Part shown: one piece after another, positions 11,646 through 22,480 of the stretch | Position numbering within the stretch: the first letter of the stretch is position 1 | How the letters are laid out: each line of letters starts with the position of its first letter | Assembly (NCBI RefSeq): GCF_030867145.1 | Contig: NC_134426.1 | Coordinates: 3,906,001-3,970,000, forward strand | Direction of reading: 5' to 3' | Length of the DNA stretch: 64,000 nucleotides | Source of the DNA: Opisthocomus hoazin | Lineage: Eukaryota; Chordata; Aves; Opisthocomiformes; Opisthocomidae | Position numbers and translations under genes: made by a program | Notes under the pieces: generated by a model | The model's input: only the letters and a program-made list of their open reading frames with translations | Told to the model about the DNA's origin: nothing | Database searches by the model: none

Positions 11646-12106
11646 TGTAAAAGTGGAAATATTGTACCTGCAAAAGAATGGGAACAGCTGTCCTTGTTTG
11701 CCAAGGTAAGCAGAAAAGCAGTGGGGAGCAGTTTGCAGGATCAGAACTTCAGCCTGCTCTGGGTGATAGACCCTCAGGTGGGTAAAGAGAAACCTCGCTT
11801 TTTGAAATACAGCTCTTCTTATCGTCCTGTTTCTTTTGTTCGGTTGTGTTGGCAGTCAGACTACAAACATGTGATTAAACTGTTAAAAATCAAGCTATTT
11901 AAGGATTCCTTAATGTCTTAAATCCCATTACAAGCAGTGCACTCTGTTGCCCTGTGGACAGTACATTCTTATGTGTGACCTGACTGGAGGGTTTTTTTTT
12001 TTCTAGTACAGGGATGCATTTATGAAGGCAAATCCAGGGTACAAGTAGGACCCCACAACAAACCACCATGTGACGGCTCAGACATCACCTGTTGCAAAGA
12101 GGAGAA
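11646..12106 (+). pseudogene. BBX-like HMG-box remnant, two exons
   Basis: Exon 1 (11,646-11,705, 60 nt) is bounded by CTGCAG and GTAAGC and reads CKSGNIVPAKEWEQLSLFAK. Exon 2 follows a T-rich tract and TTCTAG, starts at 12,007 in the same phase, and reads YRDAFMKANPGYK, then an in-frame TAG, then DPTTN. The joined text fits the end of helix 3 and the tail of the HMG box of BBX (HMG-box transcription factor BBX), where known proteins have a KDAFMKANPGYKW core followed by a CPTTN-like stretch. The TAG stands where BBX has Trp. No earlier HMG-box exons were seen, and the sequence after about 12,107 passes into tandem repeat. I read it as a decayed duplicate of a spliced gene, not a retrocopy, because the intron (11,706-12,006) is kept. 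The exon 1 match is weaker than that of exon 2. Confidence 0.5.
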
Positions 12107-12107
12107 A

Positions 12108-13306
12108 TTCATTTCTTGGTCTTCCTTTCTGTTGTAGTCATTCTGTCTTGGTTTGCGTCTTTATGCTGGCTTTTTACATTGTCTTTCTTGGTTTCCTTAA
12201 ACTTCCTCCCTGTTTCAAGGTTCACTTGAGGTGTAAGGTTTTGAAATCGCTGTCTTCAAGAGTTTTGTGTCATTCCTTAGCTTGTTAGTATTCTAGATTT
12301 TCTTTCGAAATCTCTCTTTTAGTTCGCGGTCCTTGTATTTCCCTAGAGTTTTTATTTTGTTCCCTTATCTCAATTGGTTTTTCACTTGTCAACGTTCATG
12401 TCTTCGTCTTCCATTCAATTCTAGCCACTTTTTGTTGTTTTTCCAGAACACCGTGGCTTTGTACATTGTCTTTCTACATCTCATTTTAGTTTGCCGCCAC
12501 TCTTATTTTAAGTATTTCCCTTCACTTCCTTCATCCTCCTCCCTACTGAGATCTTATTGAAGGCTAAGTTTTGGAAATCATTGCCTGTATTTGTAGGTAT
12601 TGCTTGTTTTGCTGTAGATCTTCAGATTTTTGCATTGTCTTTCTATGTCTGTTTTAGTGTGCTGCCCTCAGATTTTTCGTTTTTGCCTTGACTTCCTTAA
12701 TCTTCCTCCCTAGTTCAGTTTTCTTTCCAAGTTGAAGGGTTTCCAGAGTGGCCGTGCTTTCTACATTGTCTTTCTACAGCTGTTTTAGTTTGCTGCCGTG
12801 GGTTATTAGTTTTGCCCTTTACTTCCTTAATTTTCCTCCCAATTTCAGTGTTCATATGAAGTCTGAGGATTTCATATATTGTTGTCTTCAAGAGTTTTGT
12901 GTCATTCCTTCGTACTTACTTGTATTGTTCTATTATTTTTCCTTTGTTTCTTTAATCTCTGTCGTTTTTTCACTTTTTGACATTCATTTCTTGGTCTTCC
13001 TTTCTGTTGTAGTCATTCTGTCTTGGTTTGCGTCTTTATGCTGGCTTTTTACATTGCCTTTCCACAGCTGTTTCAGTCTGCTGCCACTCTTTTGTTTAGT
13101 ACTTCCCTTGACTTCCTTCATCCTCCTTTCTATTGAGATCTTCTTGAAGGCTAAGATTTTGAAATCGTTGCCTGTATTTGTAGGTATAGCTTGTTTTGCT
13201 ATAAATCTTTAGCTTTTTGCGTCGCCTTGCTATGTCTGTTTTAGTGTGCTGCCCTCAGTTTTTAGTTTTGCCTTGGTTTCCTAAATCTTTAGCTTTTTGC
13301 TTTAAA
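12108..13306. repeat. tandem repeat with 875-bp period and 145-165-bp subunits
   Basis: TTCATTTCTTGGTCTTCC and about 70 following bases at 12,108 recur at 12,983, giving an 875-bp period. Copy 2 is cut at about 13,306 by minisatellite block B. Within each copy, CATTGTCTTTCTA followed by TGTTTTAGTNTGCTGCC recurs (near 12,450, 12,612, 12,757, 13,050 and 13,217), so the long unit is itself built of degenerate subunits. T-rich on the plus strand, with no coding evidence. Confidence 0.75.
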
Positions 13307-15195
13307 AAATAATGCCCCATCCCCACCAAAAGAAATGCCAGGTACCCGCGAATAAAAAACCTGGGTGTCCACCATGATTAATGCCACATGCCCACCAAAA
13401 GAGACACTGGGTACCCACCAAAATAATCGTGCCCAGCAAAATAAATGCTGTGTGCCCAACAAGATGCCAGCTGCCCACAAAAATGCAAGATGCCCACCAA
13501 AAGAAACACTGGGTGCCCATGAAGATGCTGTGTGTCCAAATAAATTCAACATGTCCACCTAAAGAAAAGTTGTGCCCACAAATAAGCCAGGTGGTCACCA
13601 AAAGAAATGCCAGCTGCCCACCAAAATGCCACCTGCCAACCAAAAAAAATGCCACGTGCCCACCAAAAGAAAACCTGGGTGCCCACCAAAACACCATGTA
13701 GCCACCAAAACACCACATGCCCACAAGAATAAACAATGGGTGCCCAGCAAACAAAATGCCAAGTGCCCAACAAAACGCCAGGTGCCCACCAAGATGTCAG
13801 GTGGCCACCAAATAGTCATGTGCCCAGGAAAATCAACACTGGGTGCCCACCAAGATGCCACGTGCCCACCAAGATGCCACATGCTCACCAAAAGAAAGGC
13901 TGGGTCCTTACCAAATGTTGGTGCTCTCCAAAATACATGCTGGGTGCCCAGCAAGATGCCAGGTGCCCACCAAAAGAAATGCACCTGACCAAGAAGATGG
14001 CAGGTGGCCACCGAAAAAATGCCACGTGCCTGGCAAATGACACACGGCCAGCAAAAGAAATGCCAGCTGCCCACCAAAAGAAATCCTGCATGGCCACCAA
14101 AACGCCATGTGGCCACCAAAACACCACATGCCCACAAGAATAGCAATGGGTGCCCAGCAAACAAAATACCAGGTGCCCACCAAAAGAAACGGTGGGTGCC
14201 AACCAAGATGCCAGGTGACTAACAAAATAAAAGCTGGCTGCATACCAAGATGCCAGCTGGCCACCAAAATAAACACTGGGTGCCCATCAGTATTGCAGGT
14301 GGCAATCAATACGCCGGGTGCCCATTAATATGCCAGGTGCCCACGGAAAGAAATGCCAGGTGGCCACCAAAACACCACGTGCTCACCAAAACTAATGCTG
14401 GGTGCGCACAAAGATGCCTGATGGACACCAAAAAGCCATGTGCTCAGGAAAATAAATGCTGGGTACCCACCAAGAAGCCAGGTGCTTACAAAAATGCCAC
14501 ATGCCCACCAAAAGAAAAACTGGGTGCCCATGAAGATGCTGGGTGGACAAATAAATTCCACATGCCCACCAAAAGAAACGCTGTGTGCCCACAAAGAAGC
14601 TAGGTGGCCACCAAAAGAAATGCCAGCTGCCCACCAAAATGCCGCGTGCCAACCAAAATCAATGCCACATGTCCACCAAAAGAAAACCTGGGTGCCCACC
14701 AAAACACCATGTAGCCACCAAAACACCACATGCCCACAAGAATAAACGATGGGTGCCCAGCAAATGAAATGCCAAGTGCCCAACAAAACACCAGGTGCCC
14801 ACCAATAGAAATGGTGCGTGCCAACCACAATGGTTGGTGTCCACCAAAATAAATGCTGGCTGTGCAACGAGACGCCAGCTGGCCACAAAAATACCGCGTG
14901 CCCACCAAAACTAGTTCCGAGTGCCCACCAAGATGCCAGGTGACCACCAAAATGCCATGTTCCTACCAAGAGAAACACTGGGTGCCCACCAAGATGCCAT
15001 GTGCCCACCAAAAGAAATGCTGGGGGCCCACAAAATCAAGCTGGATATCCACCAAGATGCCAGGTGACAACAAGAACACCATGTCCCCACAAAAATAAAT
15101 CTTGCGTCTCTAGGAAAATGCCAGATGGCGACAACAAGAAGTGCTGGGTGCCCACCAAGATACCAGGTGGCTACCAAAACACCAGGTGTACCTGC
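13307..15195. repeat. 20/23-bp minisatellite, block B
   Basis: Same family as block A. Its first 80 bases align with positions near 4566-4650 and 1669-1745 of block A (AATAATGCCCCAT then CCTGGGTG then CCATGATTAATGCC). Other segments, such as that near 14,838, align with those near 607 and 4350. It was therefore part of one array or amplified from it. Open frames are repeat artefacts. Confidence 0.95.
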
Positions 15196-16007
15196 CCTTA
15201 CAAAGTTTAAAATTAACTATAGAGACTAAGAAACAGGGTTTTGAACAACGTTACTGTTTCATAAGAAGGATGTACCTGTCCTAAGTAAAACCAGAGAGCG
15301 ATAATTCCTAGGAATAGCTAACGAGCTATGAAAAGCTGCAGAGATTGCCAAAAGAAACAGCTAACTAGGGGAAAGGCAACTCCAGCACGAGCAGATTGAT
15401 TGCGACCACAGACTCACAGACCACCTACCCCAATTCTACCCCAGACTCAAAAGATGAAGAAACAGAGCATGCATACTAATTTACATGCTGGACCAAGAGA
15501 CTTTGACCAGATGCAGACAATCCAGCAACTACACCTGTTTGGTTTCTAGCCTGCTCACGTTTGTCAGGGGGTGAAGGATGTCATTACAGGGAAGCTTTAG
15601 TTAAAGAGACACCTGCTTCTCAAATCCTGTTACCAAATTGTAACTATCCTTTAACATTGATCACTGCCATATTTGAGCTGGTAACCAGCACAGGAAACAT
15701 CAAGTTTGGACTTTCTCTTTTCCCTGATAAAAGAAGTTTGGCCTGTAGTACAATTATAGTTTGACCTGTATTACAAAAGGACATCAAGGAAAAAAATATG
15801 GCCAATATGAGAAAATGTGTGCTGCAGGCAAAGGCAAAAGGTGAACATCCTATTTAAGCAATACCAGTTCAGAATTCCTACAAGTTTTAGGGAAAGTTTT
15901 AGAATTACATTTGTCTCCGTTTCGTTTGGCATGTTTACCATCTGCAATGAAAAAGTGTATGGGGAAAATGGCTATGTCATTTTTGCTTGTGTTAGAGGCA
16001 CTTTCAT
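15196..16007 (+). other. gene-free stretch, possibly a diverged LTR at its left end
   Basis: No gene seen. The stretch at 15,330-15,520 (GATTGCCAAAAGAA, then GATTGCGACCACAGACTCA, then a GCATGCATA word) resembles the order of words in the LTR at 45,927-46,496, so it may be a distant relative of that LTR. Boundaries could not be set. Confidence 0.3.
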
Positions 16008-16166
16008 AGAATCATAGAATCACAGAAGGAAGGGACCTCTGTGGGTCATCTAGTCCAAGCCCCCTGCCGAAGCAGGGTCACCTAGAGCAGGCTGCACAGG
16101 ACCTTGTCCAGGCGGGTTTTAAATATCTCCAGAGAAGGAGACTCCACAACCTCTCTGGGCAAGTGA
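16008..16166 (-). mobile_element. CR1 LINE 3' end
   Basis: The minus strand carries the CR1 3' terminal block: the last codons of ORF2 ([16 protein letters not shown]), the GGTCACCCTGCTTCGGC stretch and the ATTCTATG-type tail at 16,008. It is 5'-truncated. Confidence 0.9.
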
Positions 16167-16435
16167 GAATGCACATGCACAGCCCTTGCACACCAGCTCT
16201 GGGGAAGACCCTCGCAGAGCCCCTCACTCACCTCACTCCTGCCAGTCCCCCAGTAAGTGGTTTTGAGGACAGGCACTGTTCCAGCCCCAGTGTCTGCTGG
16301 CCCAGACCCCCACTTGCTCCAGCAGCTGCACTGAGACCCCCCCCCCTCTGGCACACAGTCCTTTCAGTTCACACACACACAGCACAGAGAGCGAGATGCC
16401 ACAGGGAGATAGTCAAGAAAAGATTTAATAAGAAG
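16167..16435. other. 3' flank of the RIMBP3-like frame
   Basis: A short CA run near 16,370. ATTAAA, a variant poly(A) signal, lies on the minus strand at 16,424-16,429, seven nucleotides beyond the last in-frame stop of the RIMBP3-like region. Otherwise no feature. Confidence 0.35.
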
Positions 16436-18223
16436 CTAGAAGAAGACAGGACAGATGTCATCTGTGTCCTGCAACCAGTCACTTGCCTCTGGAGACTCTG
16501 GTGTCATCGGGTGGTCATCTGAGACTTCTTCAGCAAGATTAGAACTGTTGACTTCTGCCATTTCTCGCGTGCCTTTCAGTTGTCGCTCTGTCTCTTCCAG
16601 CTGGATCTGACGACAGACGTTTGTTCAGTTGGCAGAATCTCACTCCTCTGCCACTCGCCTTAGGTGCCCTATCTGCCAAACCCATCTGCCCATGGAGGCG
16701 AGTGATTTCTTCATCCAGTTGGGTGTTTTTGTTTGTTGTCTCCGTAAGCTGCACCTGTAACTCTTCACAAGTTGGTAGCTCTCTTCATCTGCAGCCACTT
16801 GTGCCTGAAGGTCCTCAGCTGCCCTCTGTGAGAAGTCATCCTGCTCGTCCTGTGCCAGCAAAGCTCCAGTGGGTTCTCCCATTTCTGCAGCCCTCTGCTG
16901 AGGAAATGATGGCCTGCACAGTTCCTCAGCGGAGCTTTGGATGGGCAGTGGCACTTGAGTATTGACCAGTTGCCTGGCTATTCCTTGTAGCTGCTTGCTA
17001 ATGAGACCCAGCTTAGCCATCTTCTGCTTCAGCCTCTCCAGTGCCTCCCAGTCTGTAGTATTGATCAGGGAAATGATGTTCTGCAGTTGCCTGGCTGTGT
17101 CTTGCAGCTGCTTGCTAAGGAGATGCACCTTAGCAGTCTTCTGCTTGAGCCTCTCTTCCTCTTCCTGCACTTCAGGAGAGCTTGCCTTCCTCAGAAGACT
17201 GTTTTCCTCTTGAAGGACACTGCATTGCCTCTCCAGCTCCTTCAGGGCACTCTGGAGGTGGGCGTTCTGCTCCAGCAGCCTGCTGTGACGGCCACCAGGC
17301 AGGCAGTTGTCCTGCTGCCCGACAGTCTGAACACCCACCTCTGCCACAGACCGCTCGCTGCCGGTCCTTCCGTGTGGCAGGGAGCCAAAGCTGTGTGGCA
17401 CCAAGTCTTGCCCCACAGCTTTCAGCAAAACCTCCACGCTGTTCCCTTCCTCCTGGAGACAAGCGTCTCTTAAGCTCTGGTAGGTTTTCTGCTGCGCATC
17501 TCCATCACAGGAGGAAGATGCCATGAGGCTCTCCAAAGAGCAGGGCCCGATGGCCCCAGTGCCCAGGAGGGCCGGTAGGCAGTGCCAGGCTGTAGCCTTG
17601 GTCCTGGCCTCACTGCAGGAACTGATCTCCTCAAACTGCTCCGAGAAATACTTTTGGAAGAGTCTTCTTCGCAGGAGCAGTTCCTCTTGAGGGCAGAGGA
17701 TGTGAGCAGCCTGCTCCCCTTTGGTCTCGCCGCACAGTTTTCTGAGGACGCCCTGGAGCTTACCATGGGCCTCGCTGCTCCCCCCGGCTCTTCTCCCCAG
17801 CTCCTTGGCCAGCTGCTGCTGCAGGTGCCGTGCCTGACGGACGGCATCATCGCGTTGCTGCTCCAGCTCCTCCTGCAGCTCGTGCAGCTCAGCCTCCTTC
17901 GAGCGCAGCAGATGGCAGATCTCCACTGACCGCAGTCGACGGTTCAGCTCCTGCAGCCGCTGCAGCTCCAGCTCCTGCCACTGCTCCCACGTGGCGTGCA
18001 GCCGTTGGGCCAGGAGCTGCTGGTCCCGCTTCACCGCATCCTTCATCTCGCGTGTCTCAGCGATGAAGCAGCGGAGCAGCTCGTGGCAGCGGCGTCGTTC
18101 AGCCTCCAGCTCAGCCCGCAACCTCTCCAGCCGCTGCTCGTGCTCGTCACTCTGCGCCGGGCCCTGGCAGGGTGAGGGACGGCTGTGCGGCACAGAGCCC
18201 CGTCCCACACCGTCCCGGCTCAT
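16436..18223 (-). CDS. RIMBP3: RIMBP3-like N-terminal coiled-coil protein, probably truncated
   Basis: An uninterrupted minus-strand frame of 527 codons runs from ATG at 18,223 to TGA at 16,640. An upstream in-frame ATG at 18,277 would add 18 residues, but the 18,223 start has the better context. Its residues about 28-145 (LRAELEAERRR, then LLRSKEAELHELQEELEQQ, then QARHLQQQLAKEL) match the N-terminal coiled coil of RIM-binding protein 3, in mammals a testis protein of the spermatid manchette; the related TSPOAP1 is an alternative. A second coiled coil lies at about 315-425 and holds a tandem 39-residue duplication (RLKQKTAKVHLLSKQLQ and RLKQKMAKLGLISKQLQ, 117 nt apart). After TGA at 16,640 a second TGA (16,625) follows, and then the same frame stays open to TAG at 16,436 (QLEETERQLKG and so on). 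The family's SH3 and fibronectin III domains are absent. It is either a short paralogue ending at 16,640 or a decaying copy. Confidence 0.55.
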
Positions 18224-18726
18224 GGCTGCAGGGATGGCCAAATGCTGCCACCGACAGCCACCGACGTCGCCTGTCACTGCCTCTCACAGCTGCGGCCAGG
18301 TGTGGCCGTGCAGGAGCAGAGACAGCGTCTGCAACCAGCCGGGGTGGGCGAGGGCGGCTTCATACACCTGGGCTGAGCTCACAAAGGAGGGGTGGGACAC
18401 GTGGCCTTATGAGGTGTGCCCTGGCCATGAGCTCACAACACTGGTGTCACCTAATGCCATCTCCTGTAAATGTACAGTTGTGTTCCTTGTCCTGTGAAGT
18501 CCTTTTGACTTGTCTGGCTTGGAACATCAGCAGACATTTTGGTTAATTTAACTGAAAATGCCATCTGCCGGGTTGTAAGAGCTGCCAGTTCCCCTCTCCA
18601 CACCCTCAAACCCCACTGCCATGTCAAATCACCCCGGGCCCCGTCACCTCCTGGGGCTCCCTGGGTCAGGAATGGTGGTGCTGGGACACCGGTGCCCACG
18701 GGGACCTGGTGGCCATGACATGTTGC
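18224..18726. other. 5' flank of the RIMBP3-like frame
   Basis: CpG-poor to moderate sequence with no clear TATA box or further exon. It would contain the promoter of the minus-strand gene if that gene is expressed. Confidence 0.3.
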
Positions 18727-19027
18727 AGAATCACAGAGTAGTAGGGGTTGGAAGGGACCTCTGTGGGTCATCTAGTCCAACCCCCCTGCCGAAGCAGGGT
18801 CACCTACAGCAGGCTGCACAGGACCTTGTCCAGGCCGGTCTTGAATATCTCCAGAGAAGGAGACTCCACAACCTCCCTGGGCAGCCTGTTCCAGTGCTCC
18901 GTCACCCTCAGAGGGAAGAAGTTCTTCCTCATGTTCAGACGGAACTTCCTCTGCTTCAGTTTGTGCCCATTGCCCCTTGTCCTGTCACTGGGCACCACTG
19001 AAAAGAGCTTGGCGCCATCCTCTTGAC
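18727..19027 (-). mobile_element. CR1 LINE 3' end
   Basis: Minus-strand CR1 carrying the ORF2 C-terminus ([19 protein letters not shown], then [15 protein letters not shown]) and the 3' tail at 18,727. It is 5'-truncated near 19,027 and very close to the copies at 31,036 and 55,490. Confidence 0.92.
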
Positions 19028-20069
19028 ACCCAAATGTTGGCCGCAATGGGGTGGGCCTTAGCCCCAGGCCTTGCTGACCCCATCCCCACAGTCCCTGGGG
19101 CCTTGCAACCCCCTCCCAGTGTCCACAGGGTCCTGACTGCCCCCTCCCACCACAGCATGGCCCCTCTGGGGACCAGCCGGGACAGGCACAGGGCACAGCC
19201 CGGGGACGCTCCAGCCCTGCCACCCCTCTGGGCTTTCCCCCAATGTCCCCACAGTGCCAAGACCGCCTGCACCAGGCAAGAACATGGCAGAGAACTGAGG
19301 ACACTCTCATGGCTAGAGAAATGGCTCAGGGAGGTGCAGGAGGAGCATGTGGGAAGAGGAGGAACGTCCTCCCGAGGGGGCAGGAAGAGTTGTCTGTATA
19401 AAACAACCTCAGCCAAGGGCTTGGAGAGCAGCTTCTTACCCGTGACCCTGCAATTCCCTCCTGCCGACCTGCAGGAAAGTGCTTGAGGATCAGGGGATGC
19501 TTTGGGGCTCCAAAAGCAATGTTCTCATGGGCTGGAGTTTTCAGCACAGGAACTCATCCATAAGCCACTGGAGGTACTCCTCACCACAGTACGCACAGCA
19601 GGGAGAAAGGGTTGTAGAAGGAGGCCACATATTTTCTGAAGAAATCCACTGTCTTTGGACAAAGGATGCACAGGGAATCTTTTGTTTTAAAGCCACTGTG
19701 AAATAATGAAGGCAAGTCTATTTGCTGAGAGGAGGAATTAAATAATACTTCAATCATTCCGTTATAGTATTTGCTGACTTCATATATTTCGTGAGCCCTT
19801 AGTACATAGCTTTCATTTTGGTGAGCAAGTCCTAAACACATCACAACACTCCTTACATCTTTTTATAAAATCAAAACTAGCCACTGGCCAAATTCATCAA
19901 GATTATGAGAAGTTAGAGTCATCCTCAGTAATACAGAGTGCAGTCACTGACGCCTACAGATTTGGACAACAAACACTGAAACACTACAAACTGGAAGTAT
20001 TTACCAACGTGACAGCCTAAGTTTTCAGCGCAGCAGGACCTGCACAGTATGAGCACCCTCAGTCTCAAC
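19028..20069. other. no clear gene; isolated TATA-like element
   Basis: GC-rich to 19,450, then AT-richer. TATAAAA is at 19,397-19,403 on the plus strand without a recognisable downstream gene. A minus-strand frame at 19,581-19,844 (87 codons) has ordinary amino acid composition but no known domain. I do not call either. Confidence 0.3.
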
Positions 20070-20720
20070 CTGCCATCTGGTTCACCTCCGTCTCTATCTT
20101 GTCTCCTGTCTCTCCGTGCTCTTCCCTCTGCCAGGCACTCTTCCCAGTCACTCCATCACCTGCCAGTGCCTTTCTCTGTTCTCGTGTTTCGGTGGCAGGT
20201 GGTACCTTGAAAGCACTGTCCCACCCATGGACCTGCACCTGATTCTCTCCTTCCGCCTCTTTGTGCTCTGGCTGTGTGACACTTTCTTTGACCTCAGAGG
20301 CCCTTTGTGCCTGGCTCTCTCCTGCTGCTAAAGCCTGTTCCTGCAAGAGAAGAGGCAATTAGTTGGTGTCTCCTCCCTGCTATCTCACCTGCATCTCTCT
20401 GGCCTGGGCAGCTGGTGGGAACTGTCACCATCAGCCCCAGCTGTCCTAGAAGTCCTCTCCTGGCTCTGGGTGTGCTTGGCATCGAACGTGGTTCCTGAAG
20501 GAGAAGAGCAAAACTCCAAGTAACCCCTGGGCACCAACCTGCTGGGAGAGCTCATTTGAAGGCAGGTTGGCAGCAAGCCCCAAGGCTGGTCCAGGGGTGC
20601 TCCCTGTCCCCAGCTCAGCCACAGGTCCCACACCCGGCTCTCTTGTTACCAAGAGGGATTTGCTTGCATTTTCCTTGTGTTCTAATTCGTGCACGGGAAA
20701 AAAGGCAGCAGAAGGACGCA
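20070..20720 (-). pseudogene. three exon-like blocks with 44- and 48-nt gaps
   Basis: Minus-strand blocks at 20,720-20,539 (182 nt), 20,494-20,389 (106 nt) and 20,340-20,070 (271 nt). Each of the last two follows a pyrimidine tract ending in CAG and begins GAAC. The donors read CAG/GTTGGT, CAG/GTGAGA and CAG/GTTGAG. The intervening gaps are only 44 and 48 nt, shorter than usual vertebrate introns. Block 1 is open in one frame (RPSAAFFPVHELEHKENASK) and block 3 is open for 90 codons (EQALAAGESQAQRASEVKES). Joined by these sites, the blocks do not share one frame: the chain stops 15 codons into block 3. No known domain. It could be a decayed spliced gene, a non-coding transcript or chance. Confidence 0.3.
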
Positions 20721-21879
20721 CTGGCTAAAACCCCTTCTTACTGCCAGCCGTAAAGGTGCCTCTCAGCTGGGAGCACGAGAAGGACAAGTAAGCCAAAACA
20801 GCAGAATGCAGCAAAAACCATAAAACCACACGTGAAATGTAAAGAGTAGATTTATTTTCATATATCTTGCAAACCAGGGGATCTCTGATACACCACCTAG
20901 GCAGAGGCTCAGGAGCAAAGCAGGAATGCAGACACCACAGAGCTCAGTCCCTGCTAGAGAAAGAGTGCCAGCTACTGAACTTGGTTCTTTCACCTGGGTA
21001 CCTACGATGTTCACCCAGACATAACATTCCACTGTGCCTTGACCCTTCCCGCAGCAGGGCAGGAATCACAGGCATGTTTGACAGATTGCCTTGGAGTCTG
21101 TCAATCACAGACCTATGTTGTCTAAACACAGATGTTCTGCTTGTTGAGCACACAAGACTAAACAATGATTAGTATGCTACATGTCTTTTTTGACACCCCA
21201 GCTGCAAGTCACTTGAACGTGTTTGCAATCCTCCTTGTCAATCTTCCGTTATCATCCCCCGTGCAGCATGTGACCATCCAACAGCACACAGCATGTCTCC
21301 TGCCCTGAAAGACTCTTCTGGACAGATGGAGCCCAAAGTCATGGGCTAAGTGAACTCCATGAACATTTTAGAGGAATGGCCCAGAAAGTAAGGAATGATA
21401 TCTCTGTGTGTAAATCAAAAGACAGGAAAAGATTTATTGGGAAGTGTTGGATCTGAGTGTGATGTAGATGGTCTAAAAGAAGAATTGGATACTGTCCTGG
21501 TTTCAGCTGTGTGCCATTCACAATATCTTTCCCTTGACCATTCTTGTACCCTCCCATGCAAACAGCCCATCTCTATTTACCCTTTCCTCCCTGGCCCTAC
21601 TTTGGCTTCCTTTGCACCTTCATTTGGCATTTCCAAGCTTGTTACCATGGCAATTCCTCCCTTGGTCATAAATTCCACTGAACAGGTACCGCCTTCTTTT
21701 ATCAGTCGTGTCCTGCAATTCTTCATGCTGCTGTCTTATCAGCGGCACCACCAATGTGGTACGCACAAATCAAAAGCTGTCAAAATAGAGCTTCACTCCA
21801 GGGAGACCTTCAAAATCTCTGGGATTTGGCAGTAGAAGCCTGATGAATTTTGACAAGAAGTTAGAAGTCATTTTTTGTG
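20721..21879. other. no gene seen
   Basis: Unique or highly diverged sequence. A TGTCCTGGTTTCAGCTG word at about 21,495 resembles the start of the avian LTRs seen elsewhere in the window, but too little follows to call one. Confidence 0.4.
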
Positions 21880-22480
21880 GGGGAGAATAACTCAGAAAAA
21901 TGTGGGCAGGTGGGGACCTGAACAGCTCAGGAGTCGCAATGAGGAGAAGGGCCTGGGCATTCCAAGAGATGCCAGATGAGCAAGTGGTGCATGCTCCAAG
22001 TGAAGAACCCCACAGCATACATGACTGCATTAGGAGGAGTGTGGCCACACAGACAAGACAGTTATCACCCACTTGACTCACTCACACTGGTGTAGCCACA
22101 TCTGGACTAGTGTGTCTGTATGCGGGGCTCCGGGTTTACAGCCTCTGTTGGAGAGGCTGAGGGAGCTGGGATTCTTTAGTCTTGTGAAGGCTGAGGGCGC
22201 TGAAGTAGAAGCCTGCATCTGCCTGAAGGCTTGTTTCCGAGATGATGGAGCTTTTCCTGGTAGTGAGAAGGGAAGGAAACCTTCCCAAAATGCTGCTTGG
22301 AAGGTTCAGACTAGAGGTGAAGAAAAAGCAGTCTCTCTCAAAGGGTATCCTTGCTGTGAAAGAGGTCACCCAGAAGGACTCTGGATCCTCCCATGGATTT
22401 GAAATTCAAGGCAAAACCAGTGAGAGTGGAGAGACATCAGTGAAGTTATGGAAATGCTGGTGTGAGTGCTAGGTGGGAAG
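21880..22480 (+). mobile_element. ancient CR1-like LINE fragment
   Basis: Diverged plus-strand remnant. GAGGCTGAGGGAGCTGG and the preceding CACATCTGGACTAGTGTG correspond to the C-terminal CR1 ORF2 region, in frames broken by many stops. It is much older than the copies at 44,215 or 55,490. Confidence 0.45.

Noticed and set aside
16962-17929. Plus-strand Leu/Ser/Cys-rich frames opposite the RIMBP3-like gene
   Set aside because: Antisense shadows of the coiled-coil coding sequence.
19397-19403. TATAAAA as a promoter
   Set aside because: No gene or initiator found downstream; one such heptamer is expected by chance.
18977-19486. 169-codon plus-strand frame
   Set aside because: Partly antisense CR1, with the rest in GC-rich DNA; no domain.
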